Assembly (NCBI GenBank): GCA_046537735.1
Contig: JBKHKH010000134.1
Span: 1 to 5,538, forward strand
Direction: 5' to 3'
Origin: JdFR-22 sp046537735
Lineage (GTDB): Archaea > Halobacteriota > Archaeoglobi > Archaeoglobales > Archaeoglobaceae
DNA length: 5,538 bases
A model generated the notes under the pieces. It saw only the letters and a program-made list of their open reading frames with translations. It was not told the origin of the DNA and made no database searches. The translations under genes were made by a program, and so were the position numbers. Position 1 is the stretch's first letter; each line of letters begins with the position of its first letter. Positions 1 to 4,226 of this stretch are shown here, in pieces.

Positions 1-1
1 G

Positions 2-460
2 TCTGTGAGGATAACTTACACTGCATATGGAGATTCTTATGAGGCGAATGATGAGCCTAGGCATGATGGAACAGGTAAAGGTAACATAACTGGACCTTAC
101 ATCCAAAGCGGTGAAATAGACTATGATAACGGTGGCATAGAGATACAGTTCAAATTCAGTTATAGAACTGGAGATTATTCATACATCGATAGTGTCCAAT
201 TGATTTACTATGGATACGCTGGAGATGATGCGGTACCTACTCCAGCAACATGGGATACCGACGAATATGGTTTTGGATACGATGGCAGTGGCTACTACGG
301 TGATACATCGGATATAAACAGGCCAAACCCACTTAACATCCTGAGAACCATCAGAAGCTATGACCCATGTCTAGCATGCAGTATACACGTAGTAGACAAG
401 AAGGGCAAGAACATAGGTAAATACGAAGCGGTCCCAATGGCTGGTTGGGATCCCAAATAA
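2..460 (+). CDS. NiFe-hydrogenase large subunit, C-terminal part (5' end outside window)
   Basis: The large subunit carries the NiFe active site for H2 oxidation or production. The diagnostic feature is DPCLACSIH at 362-388, the C-terminal CxxC motif whose two Cys ligate Ni (one bridging Fe), preceded by RTIRSY and, further up, by VPTPATW, which resembles the VPTTW element of group 1 enzymes. After the motif's His come 23 residues (VVDKKG...), the peptide normally removed by a maturation endopeptidase. The frame is open to the left edge, so the GTG at position 5 is probably internal and the gene starts outside the window. The first ~75 residues visible are rich in Tyr, Asp and Gly, and I cannot align them with the usual region bearing the conserved Arg and His. 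A lineage-specific insertion or upstream damage is therefore possible. No maturation protease or cytochrome gene follows. The family call is firm for the last ~75 residues; the subgroup is not determined. Confidence 0.75.
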   Translation, partial: SVRITYTAYGDSYEANDEPRHDGTGKGNITGPYIQSGEIDYDNGGIEIQFKFSYRTGDYSYIDSVQLIYYGYAGDDAVPTPATWDTDEYGFGYDGSGYYGDTSDINRPNPLNILRTIRSYDPCLACSIHVVDKKGKNIGKYEAVPMAGWDPK

Positions 461-479
461 TCTTTTTTTCTTTTTTTTG
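461..479 (+). terminator. T-rich archaeal terminator after the hydrogenase gene
   Basis: Directly after the TAA stop lies a run of seven T, one C, then eight T. Archaeal RNA polymerase terminates at such T tracts without needing a hairpin. Its position right after the stop fits the end of a hydrogenase transcription unit and separates it from the toxin-antitoxin region. Confidence 0.7.
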
Positions 480-587
480 TATCGTTGTTTATTATTTGCT
501 TCAGAGCTTCAGAGATTGATTTGCGAAGTAAATTATTGATTGATTTATTGATTTGATTATTTTCATGATGGTACCTTTGGGTATCTC

Positions 588-598
588 GATAATTAAAA
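588..598 (+). promoter_or_regulatory. Possible TATA box for the HTH-nucleotidyltransferase gene
   Basis: The AT-only stretch TAATTAAAA (590-598) lies about 20-27 bases upstream of the TTG start at 617. That is the spacing expected if the transcript is leaderless. No Shine-Dalgarno sequence precedes the TTG, which agrees with leaderless initiation. The call rests on position and composition only, in a generally AT-rich stretch. Confidence 0.35.
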
Positions 599-616
599 CA
601 AACATTTGTATTCACG

Positions 617-1174
617 TTGAACAGGTTATTCTCTTCTAGGACTAGGGTCAAGATTCTGACATTATTTTTAATGAATCCAGGGGAAGAAGTGTATGTAAGA
701 GAAATTGCTAGGAGAGTTGAAGAGAATATAAACGCTGTCCGCCGTGAGCTGGAGAATCTAGAGGGGGTAGGACTGCTAAAAAGTGAAAAAAAAGGGAACT
801 TGAAGTACTACACAACGAACAGGAATTTCCCTATTTATGATGAGCTATCAAGCATCATCCTAAAAACTGAGGGAGTGGCAAAGTTTCTGCGAGGTAGATT
901 AGTGGAGATGGGGATAGAGGTTGCTTTTATATATGGGTCCTTCGCCAGCGGTGAGGCAACAGCTGAGAGCGATATTGATCTGTTCCTGATTGGACATGTC
1001 AGAGAAGAGGAGGTGGTATTAGAGGTTCGAGAGGTAGAGAAAAAACTATCCAGGGAAGTAAATTACGTGCTGTTTACACCACAAGAGTTTAAAGAGAGAG
1101 TTAAAAACGAAGACCCCTTCGTTCGTCACGTATTGAATGAGGCTAAGACCATGCTGATTGGGAGTGCGGTTTGA
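617..1174 (+). CDS. Winged-helix DNA-binding protein fused to an MNT-type nucleotidyltransferase domain
   Basis: The 185-residue protein has two parts. Residues 1-70 form an ArsR-like winged helix (SRTRVKILTLFL, then VREIARRVEENINAVRRELE as the recognition region, and a wing around KKGNLKYY). Residues ~85-185 form a minimal nucleotidyltransferase with G107-S108 and the D119-x-D121 pair in GSFASGEATAESDIDL. A third carboxylate is not obvious: REVNYVLFTP has Asn where some relatives have Asp, with E147 nearby. Such proteins sit in two-gene modules with a HEPN protein, where the nucleotidyltransferase acts as antitoxin by modifying the HEPN toxin, and the HTH suggests self-regulation. The TTG start is chosen because an in-frame TAA lies at 590-592 and homologues begin just before the SRTRVKIL segment. 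It overlaps a short downstream frame that looks like a HEPN stub, so its partner is probably lost. Confidence 0.8.
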   Translation: MNRLFSSRTRVKILTLFLMNPGEEVYVREIARRVEENINAVRRELENLEGVGLLKSEKKGNLKYYTTNRNFPIYDELSSIILKTEGVAKFLRGRLVEMGIEVAFIYGSFASGEATAESDIDLFLIGHVREEEVVLEVREVEKKLSREVNYVLFTPQEFKERVKNEDPFVRHVLNEAKTMLIGSAV

Positions 1175-1316
1175 CGAGCTGGAGCGGGAGCGGGAGGAAC
1201 ACATCAGAAAATTACCAGTGGACAAGAGGAAAGGTGAAAGAAGATTATGTAGAGAGGTTTACATGACTTATCTGGAGCTCTTTTCTCAGGCACATCAGAA
1301 GTTAGCTACAGTTTAG
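1164..1316 (+). pseudogene. Truncated HEPN-like partner of the HTH-nucleotidyltransferase
   Basis: A GTG-started frame of 50 codons overlaps the end of the preceding gene by 11 bases, the arrangement typical of the second gene in these modules. Its beginning, FDELEREREEHIRKLPVD, resembles, from memory, the N-termini of archaeal HEPN proteins paired with nucleotidyltransferases. An intact member would be about 120-150 residues and include the HEPN four-helix core. Here the similarity fades after roughly residue 27 and the frame stops at 1314-1316. It is best read as a truncated or overwritten HEPN gene. It could also be a chance frame, since I cannot test the N-terminal match. Confidence 0.4.
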
Positions 1317-1369
1317 AACAGGAACTCCAATTCCTGGAAGGGGGAAAAGGAAAGAAAAGAGTAGAGTAG
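1234..1369 (+). other. Overlapping coding-like stretch of unknown origin
   Basis: In other frames of the same DNA, a GTG at 1234 gives VKEDYVERFT and then TGA (1264-1266). Dropping one base restores a frame reading DLSGALFSGTSEVSYSLEQE to a TAG at 1367-1369. The composition is protein-like, but I do not recognise the family, and it overlaps the HEPN-like stub, so at most one reading is real. The remaining bases up to the next gene (1370-1517) show no gene I can support. Confidence 0.2.
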
Positions 1370-1530
1370 AGAATAGCTGATAGCCGCTATATTACAATAT
1401 CCTAATCGAGATGTTTAAGCTAAAATCTTGCTGACGGATACTGCGGTTTTAGGAGGTAAAGAGTTTTTAAAGAGTTAATAGTAAAGTTTTTACAGAAAGA
1501 AATCGGTTATTTAGTTCAGGAGAGAAAAGG

Positions 1531-1721
1531 GTGTCAACAAAACCGCGCTTCGAACACATAAAAAAGCTCATAAATGAAGATAGGCTATTAATCTCAAATC
1601 ATGCCAGAACCAGAATGTTCCAGAGAAATATATCGACTGACGATGTTATGCAGGTTGCATTGCATTGAATGGAGAAATAATTGAAGAGTATCTGGATGAT
1701 GAGCCTTGTCCATCATTCTTA
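1531..1721 (+). pseudogene. Broken DUF4258 toxin-like gene (5-bp duplication, 3' end lost)
   Basis: From the GTG at 1531, preceded by AGGAG at 1518-1522, the frame reads to ISNHARTRMFQRNISTDDV, the core of the DUF4258 family (RelE/BrnT-like small proteins paired with YgiT-type zinc-finger antitoxins). It stops at 1666-1668. The cause is visible: TTGCA occurs twice in tandem at 1655-1664, and removing one copy gives QVALNGEIIEEYLDDEPCPS without interruption. That matches NGEIIEEYPxDxPCPS logic seen in the intact paralogue on the minus strand at 3221-3544 (DGEIIEDYPNDKPCPS). After PCPSFL, near 1721, the family's second half (GRTR...HAVCAL...ITAYEP) is missing and the frame runs into an antitoxin-like tail. 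The family call is confident and the gene is clearly non-functional. Confidence 0.75.
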
Positions 1722-1799
1722 ACCGAAGAAAGCAAGTTAAAAGAAGAAGACATTGACGAGCTGGACCATCTTGTAAAGAGAAGCCTATTCAAAGAGTAA
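1722..1799 (+). pseudogene. C-terminal tail of a VapB-like antitoxin, fused in frame to the DUF4258 remnant
   Basis: The frame continuing out of the DUF4258 remnant changes character and reads KLKEEDIDELDHLVKRSLFK before TAA at 1797-1799. This amphipathic, acidic-basic tail resembles the C-terminus of VapB-type antitoxins. The decisive context is that 10 bases after the stop an ATG opens the beginning of a PIN-domain VapC, the normal vapBC order and spacing. The N-terminal DNA-binding part of this VapB is absent. The piece is therefore what remained after a deletion that joined a DUF4258 gene to the back of a vapBC operon. The antitoxin assignment depends largely on position. Confidence 0.45.
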
Positions 1800-1809
1800 A
1801 GGGAACTGA

Positions 1810-1854
1810 ATGAAGCTGGTGATAGATACCTGTATACTTTTATTTGCTGTTTAA
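1810..1854 (+). pseudogene. vapC: First 14 codons of a VapC (PIN-domain) toxin
   Basis: The ATG at 1810 opens MKLVIDTCILLFAV and stops at TAA 1852-1854. MKLVIDTxILLFA is the characteristic first strand and helix of PIN-domain ribonucleases, with D6 as the first catalytic acid (usually DTN; here DTC). I could find none of the remaining ~115 residues in any frame before the next promoter region. The toxin is truncated, either by a frameshift followed by decay or by a deletion ending near 1854. Confidence 0.6.
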
Positions 1855-1880
1855 GGTATGCGATAAAAGGAAGAGAAAGA

Positions 1881-1910
1881 TTTAAAGAAAAGCAAAATAA
1901 TTGTATATTA
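1881..1910 (+). promoter_or_regulatory. Candidate promoter elements for the vapBC pair
   Basis: Two TATA-like elements lie upstream of vapB: TTTAAAG at 1881-1887, preceded by the purine-rich AAGAGAAAGA (possible BRE), and GTATATTA at 1903-1910. With the usual ~25-base spacing they would start transcripts near 1910 or 1933, giving a leader that includes the ribosome binding site. The sequence alone does not say which is used. Confidence 0.35.
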
Positions 1911-1968
1911 AAGAAACAATCCCATCAGTTAAGTTTGAAAGATTACCAATATAATTGAGGTGAAGCAA

Positions 1969-2148
1969 ATGAGCAACAAAACTAAAACGAAAGTGATGGA
2001 GAAGAGGTTAGATGTTCTCTTAAAATCAAGGCTGAGGGATAAAGAGAGAATAGAAAAAGCAATCTCAACGCAAGATAGGTTAAGGGATAAATCTAAGAAT
2101 TGGAGGGGTGCTGAAGAGATCAGAAAATGGCGTGAAACCAGATGTTGA
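1969..2148 (+). CDS. vapB: VapB-type antitoxin
   Basis: This 59-residue basic protein ends SKNWRGAEEIRKWRETRC. The WxGxEEIRKWRE-type C-terminus is typical of archaeal VapB antitoxins, which wrap around the VapC toxin and block its active site. The preceding DKERIEKAISTQDRLRDKSK segment is a likely helix. I chose the ATG at 1969 because GAGGTGA (1957-1963) is a good ribosome binding site 5 bases upstream; the in-frame GTG at 1960 lies inside that site. The stop overlaps the ATG of vapC (2142-2144) by seven bases, so the two are translationally coupled. The N-terminal DNA-binding part is short for the family, and whether it still binds an operator is unclear. Since the toxin downstream is frameshifted, it may be an antitoxin without its cognate target. 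Confidence 0.65.
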   Translation: MSNKTKTKVMEKRLDVLLKSRLRDKERIEKAISTQDRLRDKSKNWRGAEEIRKWRETRC

Positions 2149-2551
2149 TATTAGATTCGGTGTCATAAAATGGTTTTCTGAAGAAGAATATACGGATAAA
2201 GCTTTGCAGATAAGAGAAACAATCAGGAGTGGTGATGAAAGGGCAGTTTTACCGGACTTGTTACTATATGAGGTTGCTAATGCCTTAAGGTACAATCCAA
2301 GCTTCAACGAGAATGATGTTAGCGAGGCATTAGATTCTATACTGGATATGGGTATGGATATTGTTACACCCACCTCAGAGATCATTAATTCTGCTATTGA
2401 GCTTGCCTTTAGATATGATATCACTTTTTACGACTCTTTTTACGTTGCTCTGGCAAAAGAGCTGGAGATAACACTGATCACCGCCGACAAAAAGCTTCAT
2501 AATAAGGTTAAGGAGACACACTTTGTAGAGTTTATAGGGGAAGTTTCTTAG
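2142..2551 (+). pseudogene. vapC: VapC-type PIN-domain toxin with a frameshift after codon 6
   Basis: VapC toxins are Mg2+-dependent PIN-domain ribonucleases. The natural start is the ATG at 2142 overlapping vapB, giving MLILDS, the expected first strand with catalytic D5, but the frame then hits TAA at 2166-2168. The remainder is intact in another frame: VIKWFSEEEYTDKAL, then LLLYEVANAL with the second acid, FYDSFYVALA with the third, ITADKKLHNKV with the fourth, and a stop at 2549-2551. Compared with the usual MxxLDSSVxxKWF, about four bases are missing between 2159 and 2165. A longer frame can be opened from an ATG at 2108, but it replaces the first strand with unrelated residues and lacks the catalytic Asp. 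The product is therefore probably inactive unless frameshifting or a sequencing error is involved. The family call is firm. Confidence 0.8.
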
Positions 2552-2598
2552 TTGGTTCTGGATATTGGAGTTCAAAATGATTAAGGTAAAAATAAGAT

Positions 2599-2840
2599 AT
2601 GAAGCCTGATAAGTGTAGTTTCTGCAGAGGAAGACTGTATGAAGGCAAAACAGAGTTTGTTGCCAGAGCAGGTGATGAAGTGATAGTAATCAAGGATGTT
2701 CCCGCTTATATCTGTGAAAATAGCTGAGCTTACTTCACTGCAGAAACCTCAAGAAAAATAGAGAAGGTAATGGATACTTCCATAAGGGTAAATTACTGGC
2801 CCGCCCAATCGCAGCAGGAGAAGTAGAGCTGAGCTTGTAA
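2599..2840 (+). pseudogene. Decayed YgiT-type zinc-finger antitoxin (MqsA-like N-terminal domain)
   Basis: From the ATG at 2599 the frame gives KCSFCRGRLYEGKTEF and KDVPAYICEN, the two zinc-binding halves of YgiT-type antitoxins, which usually pair with DUF4258 or MqsR/RelE-like toxins. Three lesions are visible. The second CxxC reads C-E-N-S instead of CENC. A TGA at 2725-2727 follows at once. Near 2778-2781 a shift is needed to reach the likely original ending HKGKLLARPIAAGEVELSL with TAA at 2838-2840. Between the stop and the shift, AYFTAETSRKIEKVM matches the family's helical tail. No toxin gene precedes it: only 47 bases separate it from vapC. It shares a diverged ~85-bp nucleotide segment with 3641-3723. 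From its end to the next gene (2841-2963) I see nothing coding, only a short inverted repeat around 2867-2881. Confidence 0.7.
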
Positions 2841-2963
2841 TCTAAGTAGAAGTTCAAGAGTTTGTCTCAGCTAATGAGATTGAGTCTATCTAATAACCTC
2901 TACACATTAAATTGGCGAGACCCCGCTTAGATCCAGAGTCTCATAAATTTTAGAGTTATGGAG

Positions 2964-3221
2964 TCAGAATGTGGAATTATATTTTACCTTGTATGTGCAT
3001 CCTATTACATCCAGCTTCTTCAATCTCTCCTGATCCATTTTCCTTCCGATATCTCTGAGCCTATCCACCACACCAGGAGGATAATACCGCTCTCCACACT
3101 CTACACATACACCTGCTTTTACATTCTCTACTACGATAAAGTCATTTCCTACCCTGACTTCCTCACTTACTTCTCGCTCCTCAACTTTTCCTCCACATAA
3201 TGCACATCTTGATACGATCAT
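2964..3221 (-). CDS. YgiT-type zinc-finger antitoxin paired with the DUF4258 protein
   Basis: This 85-residue protein has two zinc-ligand pairs, C6-x-x-C9 (RCALCGGKVEER) and C39-x-x-C42 (VCVECGERYYPP), separated by a beta-rich segment (VRVGNDFIVVENVKAG). A basic helical tail (VVDRLRDIGRKMDQERLKKL) follows. This is the N-terminal half of MqsA-like antitoxins without the C-terminal HTH, the usual form in archaea. The zinc finger is expected to bind and neutralise the toxin. Its ATG shares one base with the TAA of the upstream DUF4258 gene (TAATG), so translation is coupled, with the toxin first and antitoxin second. All four Cys are present and the frame is uninterrupted, unlike the two related remnants on the plus strand. 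It is likely functional. Confidence 0.85.
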   Translation of the reverse strand: MIVSRCALCGGKVEEREVSEEVRVGNDFIVVENVKAGVCVECGERYYPPGVVDRLRDIGRKMDQERLKKLDVIGCTYKVKYNSTF

Positions 3222-3544
3222 TAGATGTCCCTCCTATATCTGTAATCCACCCATCTATTTAAATCTGGCTCATAGGCAGTAATAATTATTGCTATATCAT
3301 CTTCTTTTGATAGTGCACAAACAGCATGTATAGGTCTCCTCTCTCTAGTTCTTCCAAATACTAGACAGCTTGGACATGGTTTATCATTGGGATAATCTTC
3401 TATTATTTCTCCATCCAATATTGCTTCAACCAATTCCTTTTCAGATATATCATCTCTTTCGGGCATCATTTCCCTCTTCGCATGTGAGGTGATATTGTAA
3501 CGGTTTACAGCTACCGCTCTTTTTATCTCTTCAACCATTCCCAT
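3221..3544 (-). CDS. DUF4258 family protein, probable toxin
   Basis: The protein has 107 residues and the full DUF4258 pattern: YNITSHAKREMMPER, then GEIIEDYPNDKPCPSCLVFG, GRTRERRPIHAVCAL and IIITAYEPDLNRW. DUF4258 belongs to the group of small RelE/BrnT-like alpha/beta proteins thought to be ribonuclease-type toxins; this specific activity is inferred from family context. The conserved His and Arg in SHAKREM, the RTR segment, and the His in PIHAV are candidate functional residues. GGAGTG lies six bases upstream of the ATG at 3542-3544, and another in-frame ATG follows two codons later. A TATA-like element sits ~65 bases upstream. The zinc-finger antitoxin follows with a one-base overlap. A damaged paralogue lies at 1531-1721. 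Confidence 0.85.
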   Translation of the reverse strand: MGMVEEIKRAVAVNRYNITSHAKREMMPERDDISEKELVEAILDGEIIEDYPNDKPCPSCLVFGRTRERRPIHAVCALSKEDDIAIIITAYEPDLNRWVDYRYRRDI

Positions 3545-3606
3545 TCCAACACTCCATTTTTATTGCTCTGGTCCCCGTTTACTGAAAGATGACTTCCTCC
3601 CTCGTC

Positions 3607-3617
3607 AATATAAAAAC
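3607..3617 (-). promoter_or_regulatory. TATA box for the minus-strand DUF4258/zinc-finger operon
   Basis: On the minus strand this reads GTTTTTATATT, a good archaeal TATA element, 63 bases before the ATG at 3544. It predicts a transcript start near 3580-3585 and a leader of about 40 bases that contains the GGAGTG ribosome binding site. It is the clearest promoter in the window, but has no experimental support. Confidence 0.5.
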
Positions 3618-3639
3618 ATAACTAATTTTACTTGCAAAT

Positions 3640-3733
3640 ATGTATGAAGGCAGAACAGAGTTCGTTACCAGAGTGGGTGATGAGGTGATTGTGATTAAGG
3701 ATGTTCCCGCTTATATGTGAAAACTGTGGAAAA
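3640..3733 (+). pseudogene. 5'-truncated YgiT-type zinc-finger remnant
   Basis: ATG TAT at 3640 opens MYEGRTEFVTRVGDEVIVIK, nearly the same protein as the middle of the decayed antitoxin at 2599-2840. It lacks the first CxxC completely. After DVPAY the frame stops at a TGA (3718-3720) because two bases present in the other copy (CT in TATATCTGTGAA) are missing. Restoring them gives ICENCGKA, a normal second zinc-ligand pair. Similarity ends around 3733, where the sequence switches to an AAA ATPase gene. The remnant faces away from the intact minus-strand pair and begins ~25 bases from its promoter, so it cannot be read from that operon. Confidence 0.65.
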
Positions 3734-3734
3734 G

Positions 3735-4116
3735 CTTCTCTCTTATAAGTCACCCCTGTATGGCCGGAGAACTGGTCAATGGAAGGTTACTCCCTTTTCA
3801 TTTAGGGAAGCCGTCAAATTTAATGACCTCGACATTGAGAGGAGTGTGGGAGTTTATGCTGTTTTTGGGTATCCCCATGTATTTGAACTATTTCAGCCCT
3901 GGGAAGGATATTTTCATCAATATTGAGGATGAGGTGCTCCAGAAAGGTTCTGTTTTAAATGAGGAGGTAGAGTTCCTGCTCAGATAGGAGTTGCGGGAGT
4001 ACTCCTCTTACCTGTCGATACTGGAGGGCATAGCTCACGGAAGGGCAAGAGCTGTCGAGATAGCTGATTACGCAAAGATGCAGGATAAAAACATACTTAT
4101 TGCTTTTCTAAAATAA
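3735..4116 (+). pseudogene. C-terminal part of a DUF234-family archaeal AAA ATPase, frameshifted and with a nonsense codon
   Basis: The first frame gives SPLYGRRTGQWKVTPFSF and VGVYAVFG, typical of the region after the sensor in archaeal ATPases of the ATPase_2/DUF234 group. At 3867-3870 two bases appear missing: restoring them gives AVFGGIPMYLNYFSPGKD. The second frame continues as VLNEEVEFLLR, meets TAG at 3985-3987 where homologues have Glu (FLLREELRE), and then reads ELREYSSYLSILEGIAHGRA to TAA at 4114-4116. This second part is the start of the winged-helix region preceding the C-terminal domain. The P-loop half and the true C-terminus are both missing. These ATPases are common, fast-turnover accessory genes of unknown role in archaea. 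It begins inside a YgiT remnant and is not functional. Confidence 0.75.
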
Positions 4117-4166
4117 AAACATTTAAAGTGTTAAGGTGTCAGTAATTCACCAAAGTGGAAGACACA

Positions 4167-4178
4167 AATTAATCTTAG
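4167..4178 (+). promoter_or_regulatory. Possible TATA box for the HEPN-MNT operon
   Basis: AAATTAATCTTA lies about 50-60 bases before the HEPN start and would place a transcript start near 4200, leaving a short leader with the GGTGA ribosome binding site (4219-4223). ATTTAAAG at ~4121-4128 is an alternative. This is weak evidence based on composition and spacing. Confidence 0.25.
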
Positions 4179-4226
4179 ATGGTTAAGTAGTAAATGAAGC
4201 TTGCGGGAGACGAAAGTGGGTGAAAG

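Noticed and set aside
511..560. AT-rich repeats (ATTGATTGATTTATTGATTTGATT) as a replication or iteron-like element
   Set aside because: Irregular low-complexity sequence without conserved iteron spacing or a replication gene nearby.
358..651. Minus-strand frame of 97 codons across the hydrogenase 3' end
   Set aside because: It runs antisense through the hydrogenase motif, the T-rich terminator and low-complexity AT sequence; no family resemblance.
1451..1457. AGGAGGT as a ribosome binding site
   Set aside because: No start codon opens a meaningful frame within 15 bases downstream.
2108..2158. ATG at 2108 as the true start of vapC
   Set aside because: It yields an N-terminus unlike any PIN domain, and the correct MLILDS start overlapping vapB lies in another frame at 2142.
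2080..2575. Minus-strand frames opposite vapC
   Set aside because: Ser/Leu/Ile-rich shadow translations of the PIN gene without motifs.
2725..2727. TGA in the zinc-finger gene read as selenocysteine beside the CENS motif
   Set aside because: The gene also has a later frameshift, Sec would not sit at a zinc-ligand position of the intact paralogue, and I saw no SECIS-like hairpin. Decay is simpler.
2867..2881. Short inverted repeat TCTCA-GCTAA-TGAGA as an operator or terminator
   Set aside because: Five-base arms occur by chance, there is no T run, and it lies between genes pointing towards each other without clear association.
2958..3200. Plus-strand frame opposite the zinc-finger antitoxin
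   Set aside because: Antisense shadow; the minus strand carries the zinc-finger motifs.
3985..3987. TAG in the ATPase remnant read as pyrrolysine
   Set aside because: The same gene lacks its P-loop half and has a frameshift, and the codon is one change from the GAG expected in homologues.
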